This document shows positions 43,215 to 51,190 of a DNA stretch of 53,657 nucleotides, piece by piece. Both the position numbers and the translations under genes were made by a program. Origin of the DNA: an uncultured Blastocatellia bacterium (GTDB lineage Bacteria; Acidobacteriota; Blastocatellia; Pyrinomonadales; Pyrinomonadaceae). The notes below the pieces were generated by a model. The model worked only from the letters and a program-made list of their open reading frames with translations. It made no database searches and was not told the DNA's origin. The stretch spans positions 1 through 53,657 of the forward strand of contig CAMLLD010000044.1 in NCBI GenBank assembly GCA_946480785.1, written 5' to 3'. Each line of letters starts with the position of its first letter. Within the stretch, counting starts at the first letter, position 1.

Positions 43215-45077
43215 ATGAATTCAGGATTGCAAGCCCAAACAAAGGTTGCACCGACGTCGTCATCTGCTCCTGCGCAGGGAGAACTCCTGCAACGGAAGTG
43301 CGCCTGCGGCCAGCACACGATTGCCGGCGGCGCATGCAGCTCGTGCTCTCAGGACGAAACCGTTGGCTTGCGTCGTTCTGCGATCAGTAATGACTCGGCA
43401 GTTGGTTCTGGCAATACCGTTCCTCCAATAGTTAACGCGGTCTTACAGTCATCCGGTCAACCGTTGGACGCAGACACGCGCGCTTTTATGGAAATGCGCT
43501 TTGCGCGTGATTTCGGACGCGTTCGTGTGCATACAAATGCCCAAGCAAACGAATCGGCGCGCGCAGTTAATGCCTTGGCTTACACCGTAGGACACGATGT
43601 GGTGTTCGGTATTGGGCGTTACTCACCGCAGACGAATGAGGGTCGTAGGTTGATGGCCCACGAGTTGACTCATGTAGTGCAACAAGAGGACAGCGGCCAC
43701 CGAGTTCAGTCGAAGCTTGTCCTTGGGAAGGCTAATGACGCTCTGGAACTTGAAGCAGATCGAAACGCCGACCGGATTGTGTCGGGCAGTAACGGCGCGG
43801 GCGGGACGCAATTGCTTTCAACTCCTACGGCGTTGCAGCGTGCTTGCGGGCCGGCAAGTATTGGCACACCGCCGGGTTGCGTCCGCCGCAGTCCTACCTT
43901 TATCGCAGGCGGCTCTCTTTTCAAATTTCATAAGGACTGCGACGACTTCGCACCAGCCACCGAGGAAACAGCCTTAGCCGCGCTGCCCTCAACGTTGCCG
44001 CCGACGGCGACTGTCGAAATACATGGTTTCGCCAGTAACGACGGAGATCCGGGTTTCAATACAAACTTGTCTTGCGCGCGGGCTTTAAAGGCCCACAGTG
44101 TACTGACTGGACCAGGGGGTTTATCTGCTTCTCGCATCACGGGAACCTTCCATCACGGCGGCACTCCCGGTCCTGTAGTAGATCGTCGGAGCGTCGTTAT
44201 TTTGCCGGCCACAGTAGCGGCGGCGCCCACAGTGACCACACACCGCTTTCGAGCCGCGGCCTGGTCCTTCTTGTCCTGCGCCGAGTGTAATCCGTTCACC
44301 GACGACGGCACTCTCGGCGTGACTCCACCGGTCACCGAACCGGCAACCAGCTCTACCTTTCGGCAGATGCATTTCGTTGAGGCGGAATTAGGCACTCAAA
44401 ATGGCCGGACGATTGCTCCTGGTACTGCGCGTTTGGGAGGTTCCGGTCGGGACGTCGGAATAAGTCACTTCTGCGGTTCGGGAGCCCGAGCCCATATTGT
44501 AAGCTCCGGTCCTCCAGGCGCCCCGAGTTTGATCAGCCATCCCGTCCATGGCGAAGGGGTGCAATTCTCCAGCATTTTGAGTTCTCGTGTCGGGGCTACC
44601 GTACCACCGACATTGCCAGGTTCACCGTGTGGCCCATTGGGCACGAATCCGTTGATCCCCGTGATCGGCAACGCCTTCACCATGCGCCTCTTTGCCGATG
44701 GGACCAAGGAAAGCGAATTCAACTCCGCCACACTTTATCCATCTCATTTCATATACGAAAACGGGTTGATAAAACTCTTCGGTGGTAGTCCCGTTCATCC
44801 AACTCAGGATTTCACGGCCTGGGCATCTTCCACAGTACCACTGGCAATTGGTCTGGTTGGATTCAAGGCGCTGAGATTTCATTGCTGTAATCCGACGATA
44901 TCTCATTTCGCGTGCAACACGTTATGTCTCGGAGGGTTCTCAGTGCCGAACCCATTATTTTTTGACTCGAGACTCTGTGCCGCCTTAGGAGCGACGGTGG
45001 GAGCCAGTTCTTGTCCCACCGCGTGTGCCCCTGCAGGTGCGGCCTGCACACCGATAGTGCGAGGGTCTAACCCTTGA
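43215..45077 (+). CDS. Candidate eCIS cargo: zinc tag, DUF4157, OmpA-like and unknown Cys-containing C-terminus
   Basis: The protein has 620 residues. AGAAGGA precedes the ATG. The tag has C29, C31, H34, C41 and C44. DUF4157 covers about 67-157 with MAHELTHVVQQ (H149, E150, H153). An OmpA-like segment spans about 230-325 (TATVEIHGFASNDGDPGFNT; LSCARALKAHSVL). From about 335 to the end is a domain of roughly 285 residues that I do not recognise. It has paired Cys motifs (SCAEC, FHCCNP, CNTLC, SSCPTAC) and a beta-rich texture. Its place directly among tube and baseplate genes suggests that it is delivered by, or built into, the particle. Confidence 0.8.
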   Translation: MNSGLQAQTKVAPTSSSAPAQGELLQRKCACGQHTIAGGACSSCSQDETVGLRRSAISNDSAVGSGNTVPPIVNAVLQSSGQPLDADTRAFMEMRFARDFGRVRVHTNAQANESARAVNALAYTVGHDVVFGIGRYSPQTNEGRRLMAHELTHVVQQEDSGHRVQSKLVLGKANDALELEADRNADRIVSGSNGAGGTQLLSTPTALQRACGPASIGTPPGCVRRSPTFIAGGSLFKFHKDCDDFAPATEETALAALPSTLPPTATVEIHGFASNDGDPGFNTNLSCARALKAHSVLTGPGGLSASRITGTFHHGGTPGPVVDRRSVVILPATVAAAPTVTTHRFRAAAWSFLSCAECNPFTDDGTLGVTPPVTEPATSSTFRQMHFVEAELGTQNGRTIAPGTARLGGSGRDVGISHFCGSGARAHIVSSGPPGAPSLISHPVHGEGVQFSSILSSRVGATVPPTLPGSPCGPLGTNPLIPVIGNAFTMRLFADGTKESEFNSATLYPSHFIYENGLIKLFGGSPVHPTQDFTAWASSTVPLAIGLVGFKALRFHCCNPTISHFACNTLCLGGFSVPNPLFFDSRLCAALGATVGASSCPTACAPAGAACTPIVRGSNP

Positions 45078-45100
45078 GTTTGAGAGGAACGCCATAACTC

Positions 45101-45754
45101 ATGACTACCTTTCCCGGATCGCCGCGCCTGCTTAAAGGCGCCATCATCGGCGCAGACCAGGCCAATCCGCTCGCCAGTGTCATCGTGTTTCAATACAACC
45201 CTGACACGATGACGCGGCGGCTGGAGGCGCGCACGTCCAGTGGCGAGAGCGCGGATAGATCGGAAGCGTTGCGTCTGACCAGCGCACCTAAGGAAACGAT
45301 CACGCTCAGCATTGAGGTTGATGCTACGGATCAACTCGAAAAGGCCGAGCCGGTGGCGGTCGCTTCCGGAGTTAGTCCAACTCTCGCCGCCCTCGAGCTG
45401 TTGCTATATCCAAAGAGCACCACTGTCCTCTCGAATCTCGCGCAAGCCAATGGCGGGTTTCTCGAGATCGTCCCGGTGGAAGCACCGCTGACACTTTTCG
45501 TTTGGGGACAGACGCGTGTGCTGCCTGTTCGCATCACCAGCTTCAGCATTACGGAAGAAGCCTTTGACACGTTGCTCAATCCGATGCGCGCCAAAATCGA
45601 TCTGACCCTGCAAGTGCTGAGTTATTACGATCTCAAAACCACAACGCCAGGCTTCTCACTGTTCGTCGCTCATCAAATCGCCAAAGAAGCGTTGTCGACG
45701 ACAAACGTCTTCAACAAAACACAGAGCACCGGCGTCACAGTCAACATATTTTAG
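45101..45754 (+). CDS. eCIS tube-associated baseplate protein (Afp7/Pvc7-like N-terminal domain)
   Basis: The protein has 217 residues. LKGAIIGADQANPLASVIVF and QYNPDTMTRRLEAR open the CIS tube-initiator family. LTLFVWGQTRVLPVRITSFS and ITEEAFDTLLNPMRAKIDL close it. In Afp7 and Pvc7 this domain is fused to a LysM domain, but here the LysM-like part is encoded by the next small gene. The protein joins the hub to the first tube ring. It follows the cargo genes by 23 bases, with a GAGAGGAA site before the ATG. Confidence 0.88.
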   Translation: MTTFPGSPRLLKGAIIGADQANPLASVIVFQYNPDTMTRRLEARTSSGESADRSEALRLTSAPKETITLSIEVDATDQLEKAEPVAVASGVSPTLAALELLLYPKSTTVLSNLAQANGGFLEIVPVEAPLTLFVWGQTRVLPVRITSFSITEEAFDTLLNPMRAKIDLTLQVLSYYDLKTTTPGFSLFVAHQIAKEALSTTNVFNKTQSTGVTVNIF

Positions 45755-45768
45755 GAGTACACCCGATC

Positions 45769-46056
45769 ATGTTTTTGCCGACCAGCCGTTACGCCGGCAT
45801 CGAGACCACCAAATACGTGAGTGCCGCCGGACGGGAGATCGTTTACCTGCGCCGCCGCTTACTGCCGGATCTCAGCACGATCATCGTCGTCGCGGAACAC
45901 AGCGTGACTGAAGGCGATCGTCTCGACAATGTTACGGCTCGTTATCTCGGCGATCCGGAACAGTTCTGGCGCGTGGGCGATGCAAACCTCGAAATGAAAG
46001 CAAACGAACTAACCAGAGAAATCGGGCGACGGTTGAGCATACCGCTGCCGACGTAA
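45769..46056 (+). CDS. Small LysM-like/gp53-like baseplate protein
   Basis: The protein has 95 residues. VYLRRRLLPD is followed by VAEHSVTEGDRLDNVTARYL, then GDPEQFWRVGDANLEMKANE and RRLSIPLP. The run HxVxEGDRLDxVxxRYLGDPxxFWRxxDAN is the LysM-like motif seen in gp53-type wedge proteins and in the tail of Afp7. Here it is a separate gene 14 bases after the Afp7-like one, with TAGGAG before the ATG. It probably braces the hub. Confidence 0.85.
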   Translation: MFLPTSRYAGIETTKYVSAAGREIVYLRRRLLPDLSTIIVVAEHSVTEGDRLDNVTARYLGDPEQFWRVGDANLEMKANELTREIGRRLSIPLPT

Positions 46057-46065
46057 GGAATCCGG

Positions 46066-47175
46066 ATGTTGGATACACGCATTCGCCTCCAGTTGTGGGT
46101 TGGTCCAACGGTGCCCGAGCCGGCTCCGTTTGATGTGATCGACGCGATCAGCAGCCTCGAGGTCACGAATACCGACAGCGGACGCGACGGTTTCCAGATG
46201 ACCTTCACCCTCGGAAAAGACTTGCCCGTCGATTATGGCCTGCTGCGAAACAGATATTTCGAGCCGCCTAATCGTGTGATCATCATGGTCATCATGGGCT
46301 CTCTGCCGGAAGTGCTGATCGATGGAATCATTACTAACCATCAAATCGCGCCAAGCAACACGCCCGGCGCGTCGACGCTCGTCGTGACCGGCGAAGACAT
46401 CAGTCTGAAACTCGATCTGGAAGATAAGAACGACACGCATCCCGATCAGGCTGACTCTGACATCGTGGAGGCGATTCTCCGCCAATACCCGGACTGCGAT
46501 CTGGTGCCCGTGATCAGCGCGACGGACGATCGGCCCCAACAAAATCAACGTGTGCCGAGTCAACAAGGCACGGACCTCGCTTTTATCCAGGAGCTGGCGC
46601 GCCGTAACGGATTTGTTTTTTATGTTGAGCCAAGAGCGTTTCGCGCCAACACTGCCTACTGGGGCTTGCAGGATTTTTCCAGCCCCCTGCAACCTGCTCT
46701 GTCGCTGAACATGGGTCCGGAGACAAACGTTGAATCACTCAGCTTTAGTTTCAACGCCCTGGGCCCGACAACGCCCCGCATTACCATTGTCGACCCAAGC
46801 AGCAGAACCGCGATTCCGATTCCGGTGCCGAACGCGTTACGTCCGCCGCTCTCCCGTGAGCCTGCTGCTTCCATGCGCCAAACTCGGCCTCGCACTACCG
46901 CCAACCTGGACCAGGCGCAGGCCGTTCGCGAGGCACTGGCCACCTCGAGCGAGGCCGCTGATGCGGTAACCGGCTCGGGCCAACTGGACGCAGTTCGTTA
47001 CGGACAGGTGTTGCGTGCAAGGCGTCTGATTGACGTGCGCGGCGTAGGCGCCAGTTACAGCGGCCGGTATTACGTCAAGCAAGTTACGCATCGTCTGAAA
47101 CGCGGTGAATACAAGCAGAGCTTTTCGCTCTCGCGAGAAGGTCGCGGTGCTTTATTGCCGGTGGTCGTGACATGA
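46066..47175 (+). CDS. eCIS baseplate hub protein (gp27/VgrG N-terminal-like)
   Basis: The protein has 369 residues. The start MLDTRIRLQLWVGPTVPEP leads into beta domains of the phage late-control D/gp27 type (ISSLEVTNTDSGRDGFQMTF; NRVIIMVIMGSLPEVLIDG; STLVVTGEDISLKLDLEDK). QQGTDLAFIQELARRNGFVF is the classic hub motif. The C-terminus ends in GVGASYSGRYYVKQVTHRLK. In Afp8 the hub and gp5 spike are one chain. Here the spike domain is the next gene, overlapping by four bases. Confidence 0.9.
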   Translation: MLDTRIRLQLWVGPTVPEPAPFDVIDAISSLEVTNTDSGRDGFQMTFTLGKDLPVDYGLLRNRYFEPPNRVIIMVIMGSLPEVLIDGIITNHQIAPSNTPGASTLVVTGEDISLKLDLEDKNDTHPDQADSDIVEAILRQYPDCDLVPVISATDDRPQQNQRVPSQQGTDLAFIQELARRNGFVFYVEPRAFRANTAYWGLQDFSSPLQPALSLNMGPETNVESLSFSFNALGPTTPRITIVDPSSRTAIPIPVPNALRPPLSREPAASMRQTRPRTTANLDQAQAVREALATSSEAADAVTGSGQLDAVRYGQVLRARRLIDVRGVGASYSGRYYVKQVTHRLKRGEYKQSFSLSREGRGALLPVVVT

Positions 47176-47663
47176 ATGGAGAACGTCAATTCTACGGGAA
47201 ATTCAGAGGGGTTGTTTCCGACAACGGCGACCCCAGCAACCTGGGGCGGATTCGCGCCCGGGTAGCGGACGTGTATGGCGAAGAGGAAAGCGGCTGGGCC
47301 ATGCCGTCGGTTCCTTATGCCGGCAACAGCGTAGGTCTGTTTCTTATTCCTCCGACCAATGCGTCGGTATGGATCGAGTTTGAGCATGGCGATCCGGACT
47401 ACCCGATCTGGAGCGGGTGCTTCTGGGCCGAGAACGAGGCGCCGGCGTCGCCCGCATCGGCAGACAAGAAGGTTTTGAAAACAGGCGCGGGAACGATCAC
47501 GCTCGACGATACGCAGGGCTCCAACAGCATCACGATCGAAACTACCAACAGCTTGAAGATCAAGCTGGACCAGCAGGGGATCGAGCTCAGCAACGGATCG
47601 CAAAAGATCATGATTTCGTCGTCAAGCGTCTCCGTCAACGACGGCGCCCTGGAGGTCACCTGA
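47172..47663 (+). CDS. eCIS spike base, gp5/gpV OB-fold protein
   Basis: The protein has 163 residues. FYGKFRGVVSDNGDPSNLGR with IRARVADVYGEEESGWAMPS and SVWIEFEHGDPDYPIWSGCF are the gpV/gp5 OB-fold signatures. The C-terminus becomes a repetitive beta stretch (GTITLDDTQGSNSITIETTN), the start of a triple-stranded beta-helix needle. It is a short version of the VgrG needle. It is coupled to the hub upstream and to the PAAR-like tip downstream (TGATG). Confidence 0.92.
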   Translation: MNGERQFYGKFRGVVSDNGDPSNLGRIRARVADVYGEEESGWAMPSVPYAGNSVGLFLIPPTNASVWIEFEHGDPDYPIWSGCFWAENEAPASPASADKKVLKTGAGTITLDDTQGSNSITIETTNSLKIKLDQQGIELSNGSQKIMISSSSVSVNDGALEVT

Positions 47664-47986
47664 TGGCCAATTACATGCTCGACTCGACCTCAACGCTAAT
47701 GTGTCTGCACGGGGGCCAGGCACAACCGCTCGGAACCAATCCGCGGGTGAAACTGAGCGGCCAACCGATCGTCACCCAGAGCAACAGCTACACCGTCGCC
47801 GGCTGTAGCATGCCGTCGCCAACGGCAGGCAACGGTCCCTGCGTAAGCGCGCAATGGACCAGCGCGGCAACGCGCGTAAAAGCAGCCGGTGTTCCCGTGT
47901 TGACGAAAGACAGTCAAGCTCTGTGCGCGCCGACCGGAACCGGCTTGAATATCGTCAACACACAGTTACGAGTTAAAGCGACCTGA
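47663..47986 (+). CDS. PAAR-like spike tip protein
   Basis: The protein has 107 residues, begun at an ATG that overlaps the spike gene stop by one base. The pattern STSTLMCLHGGQAQPLGTNP, then VKLSGQPIVTQSNSYTVAGC, then PVLTKDSQALCAPTGTGLNI has the short Gly/Pro-bounded strands, and the Cys and His, of PAAR/DUF4280-like tips. Its place between the gpV spike and gp25 also fits the tip that sharpens the needle. It overlaps gp25 in the same way (TGATG). Confidence 0.8.
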   Translation: MANYMLDSTSTLMCLHGGQAQPLGTNPRVKLSGQPIVTQSNSYTVAGCSMPSPTAGNGPCVSAQWTSAATRVKAAGVPVLTKDSQALCAPTGTGLNIVNTQLRVKAT

Positions 47987-48342
47987 TGAATATCGACTTT
48001 CCATTTCACATTGCCGCCGATGGTCGCACCGCCGCTACCGATGATGGCGATCATATACGCGACATGATCGAGCAGTTGCTCTTCACCAATCGTGGAGAGC
48101 GTGTCAACCGGCCGGATTTCGGCAGCGGTCTCATGCAGATGGTTTTTGCACCGAACAGCCCGGAGGTCGCTACGGCATTGCAGTTTTCCCTCCAGGCTGA
48201 ATTGCAAAGGTGGCTCGGCGATTTGATTGAACTGCAAACGCTCGAGGTCCAGAGCATTGATGCGAGGCTGTTAATCACAATTCAGTATCTCGTCCGACGC
48301 ACGAATGAGCGTCAAACGGCGCAATTCAATCGCGCGTTATAA
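47986..48342 (+). CDS. eCIS baseplate wedge protein gp25-like (GPW/gp25 family)
   Basis: The protein has 118 residues. Its block DGDHIRDMIEQLLFTNRGER followed by VNRPDFGSGLMQMVFAPNS is the defining motif of gp25/TssE-like wedge proteins, including the conserved Glu-Arg pair. The end (LLITIQYLVRRTNERQ) is the final strand pair. The protein starts sheath polymerisation at the baseplate. The next gene starts five bases later. Confidence 0.95.
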   Translation: MNIDFPFHIAADGRTAATDDGDHIRDMIEQLLFTNRGERVNRPDFGSGLMQMVFAPNSPEVATALQFSLQAELQRWLGDLIELQTLEVQSIDARLLITIQYLVRRTNERQTAQFNRAL

Positions 48343-48346
48343 GCAG

Positions 48347-51190
48347 ATGAAGACTTCAGAAATTTGCCGCGACAAAGACGAACGACGGCAACAGATTCGA
48401 AAACACACCAACCAGGCCGGCGTGCACGACCTGAACGGAATCGACTACCTGGAAGTCGATCAGAAGCAGACGAAGCTAACGGTCTATTTTATCGGTGAAG
48501 CACCCACGAATATTTCCGAGAACAATATTCGAATCGATGGCGGCACTCGCATTCGCAACATCAGCGTTATTCGCATTTTCCGGTGCGATCCTAAAGACCC
48601 GCGCGTAGACGGTTGCTTGCAGGTAGAACTAGATCGGCCGGGAGACTTCTCCACCTATACGCTGCGCCTGGTGAAGATGGACGCGCTTGGCCGTCCCGGA
48701 AATGAACCGCTCGAAGGCTTCGATCCGCGTTACGCTCAGCTCGATTTCTCATTCAAAGCAAGTTGTCCCACCGATCTCGATTGCGTATCCGGGAGCACTT
48801 GCGCTGCTCCTTTAATGGATGAACCCGAGATCGACTACCTGAGCAAGGACTACAACAGTTTTCGCCAATTAATACTCGACCGCCTCTCTTTGATCATGCC
48901 TGACTGGAAGGAGAGTCACGTCCCGGATCTCGGCATTACCCTCGTTGAGTTGCTCGCGTACACCGGAGATTACCTGAGTTATTACCAGGATGCGGTCGCG
49001 ACCGAGGCTTATCTCGAGACGGCGCGCCAACGCATCTCTGTTCGTCGCCACGCCAAGCTGGTGGATTACCAGTTGCACGAAGGCTGCAACGCTCGCGCGT
49101 GGGTTCACGTGGCAGTCGAGAGCGACACGCCGCTGGACCAGATTGAAGATGTTTACTTCATCAGCAGCGGTAGATCGTTCGACCCTGTTCTAATGAGTGA
49201 CGATCTACGGGACATCCCGTTCAGCGACTATGAAGTGTTTGAGCCGGTCGTCCAGCAACCTAACCAGCCGCTGCGGTTCTACGAGAAGCACAACAATATC
49301 AGGTTTTATACGTGGCACGATCGCGAGTGTTGTCTCGAGCGCGGAGCAACTTCAACGACTCTGATAGATGAGTGGGCAGACAACAATAGCGCCGGTGGTT
49401 CAAAGGTGGCCCAACAATACGCTGTGCCAGCGCCTTCCAGGGTCTTGCATTTAAAGCCGGGCGATGTACTGATTTTTGAAGAACTGTTTGGACCGGTCAC
49501 CGGACAGCCCGCGGATGCCGATCCACTTCACCGTCATGTCGTTCGTCTTACCAAAGTTGAACCTGGGGTGGATCCACTCTACGACCAGCCCATTTTGGAA
49601 ATCGAATGGTCGGAAGAGGATGCGCTTCCCTTCCCGCTTTGTATTTCGGCGATCGGCCGAGCACCTGAGTGTCTCTACCTGACCGACATCAGCGTCGCAC
49701 ACGGCAACGTTTTGTTGGTGGACCATGGCCGGCGTGTCGGTTCAACCGGAATCGAAACGCCCGAATGGTGGACAGTGCCGGCATTGGACCAGGACGATGC
49801 CGGATGTTTGGCTGAAGGAGAGCCAGCCGAAACTCTTTTGCGCGCCGGTAAATTTCAGCCGCAACTCAAACGCAAACCGCTGACTCATGCCGCTCCATTT
49901 CCCACCCCTTCTGTCGTTGCGCGCCAGCAGTTTCATCTGCTCTCGCAATTGATGACGAAGGTACGCGCTCAGGTGGAATTGCCCCAGCACGAGGAACAGT
50001 TGTTGAGCAAGAAAGCCAGACGAGTGCGTACTCTGGCCGCGCGTACTCGAGCCGGATACGTGCTGGAAGAGTTTCAGGAAGCGGAGCTGATAGAAATGTT
50101 TGGTTTGTCGCTGATTGAGCAAATCGGCATTCGCGGCAGTCAATTGCTTGGACCAGCCAGCCGCGCGCTGATTCAAGATCCCCGCGAAGCGCTGCCGTCG
50201 GTGACTCTGCACGAACAAAAGAGCGATGACGGCGCCCAGCAGCAAACACGCACCTGGTTTCCACAATTAGACTTGTTGGAAAGTAATGGTCAGGACCGTG
50301 GTTTTGTGGTCGAGATCGATAACGATAACCGAGCACAACTCCGGTTTGGCGATGGCGATCGAGGACGAGCACCGGTCCCCAATTCGACGTTGACAGCGAG
50401 CTACCGGGTCGGAAACGGGACCCGCGGTAACGTCGGCGCCGAGGCCATCAAACACCTTGTGTTTCGCCAGCGAGTAAGTGGCGTCAAGGCGACCGTTCGG
50501 AATCCGCTGCCGGCCACGGGTGGAATCGATCCGGAACCTTTGGCCGAAGCGAAGTTGTTTGCGCCGATGGCTTTTCGCGGCCAACTAGAACGAGCGATCA
50601 CGCGCGACGACTACGCCGCACTGGCGCAACAGATCGCGCCGGTCAAGGTTCAGCAGGCGGCCGCAGCACCATTGCGCTGGACCGGAAGTTGGTATGAAGT
50701 CGAGGTCGCAATCGATCCTGTCGACAGCGAAGAGCTGGATCGGGACCTGCGCGAATTGATCGAGGCTGGCCTCCATCGCTATCGACGAATCGGTCACGAC
50801 CTGCGCGTGCAGCCGGCCGAATACGTTCCTCTCGATATCAAGTTGTTGGTCTGCGTGCTGCCTCATTACCAGCGAGCCCACGTCAAGGCCGAGTTGTTGG
50901 ATCGCTTCAGCAACCGCCTGCTGCCGGCTGGAAAATCCGGCTTCTTTCATCCGAACAATCTTTCTTTCGGCGAAGGAATTTATCTCAGCAAGCTCGTAGC
51001 TGCAGCTCAGGACGTCGCCGGCGTGGAGAGTGTCGTCGTCAAGAGGTTGCAGCGTTTGTACGAATCACCGAATAACGAGATCGAGAACGGGGTGCTGCCG
51101 CTTAGTCCGTTGGAAGTGGCGCGTCTGGACAATGATCGTAACTTCCCAGAACACGGCACACTTTGGCTGGATGTAAGAGGTGGGCGATGA
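48347..51190 (+). CDS. Large eCIS baseplate wedge protein, gpJ-like (Afp11-like)
   Basis: I choose the ATG at 48347 (MKTSEICRDKDERRQ), just after the gp25 stop. An upstream ATG at 48305 would overlap gp25. This gives 947 residues. An N-terminal region has GIDYLEVDQKQTKLTVYFIG. MDEPEIDYLSKDYNSFRQLI, then LDRLSLIMPDWKESHVPDLG and GITLVELLAYTGDYLSYYQD, form the baseplate-J-type core. Towards the end are GFVVEIDNDNRAQLRFGDGD and RGAPVPNSTLTASYRVGNGT-like blocks, which recur in such proteins. It builds the wedges around the hub. It overlaps the next gene by four bases. Confidence 0.9.
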   Translation: MKTSEICRDKDERRQQIRKHTNQAGVHDLNGIDYLEVDQKQTKLTVYFIGEAPTNISENNIRIDGGTRIRNISVIRIFRCDPKDPRVDGCLQVELDRPGDFSTYTLRLVKMDALGRPGNEPLEGFDPRYAQLDFSFKASCPTDLDCVSGSTCAAPLMDEPEIDYLSKDYNSFRQLILDRLSLIMPDWKESHVPDLGITLVELLAYTGDYLSYYQDAVATEAYLETARQRISVRRHAKLVDYQLHEGCNARAWVHVAVESDTPLDQIEDVYFISSGRSFDPVLMSDDLRDIPFSDYEVFEPVVQQPNQPLRFYEKHNNIRFYTWHDRECCLERGATSTTLIDEWADNNSAGGSKVAQQYAVPAPSRVLHLKPGDVLIFEELFGPVTGQPADADPLHRHVVRLTKVEPGVDPLYDQPILEIEWSEEDALPFPLCISAIGRAPECLYLTDISVAHGNVLLVDHGRRVGSTGIETPEWWTVPALDQDDAGCLAEGEPAETLLRAGKFQPQLKRKPLTHAAPFPTPSVVARQQFHLLSQLMTKVRAQVELPQHEEQLLSKKARRVRTLAARTRAGYVLEEFQEAELIEMFGLSLIEQIGIRGSQLLGPASRALIQDPREALPSVTLHEQKSDDGAQQQTRTWFPQLDLLESNGQDRGFVVEIDNDNRAQLRFGDGDRGRAPVPNSTLTASYRVGNGTRGNVGAEAIKHLVFRQRVSGVKATVRNPLPATGGIDPEPLAEAKLFAPMAFRGQLERAITRDDYAALAQQIAPVKVQQAAAAPLRWTGSWYEVEVAIDPVDSEELDRDLRELIEAGLHRYRRIGHDLRVQPAEYVPLDIKLLVCVLPHYQRAHVKAELLDRFSNRLLPAGKSGFFHPNNLSFGEGIYLSKLVAAAQDVAGVESVVVKRLQRLYESPNNEIENGVLPLSPLEVARLDNDRNFPEHGTLWLDVRGGR

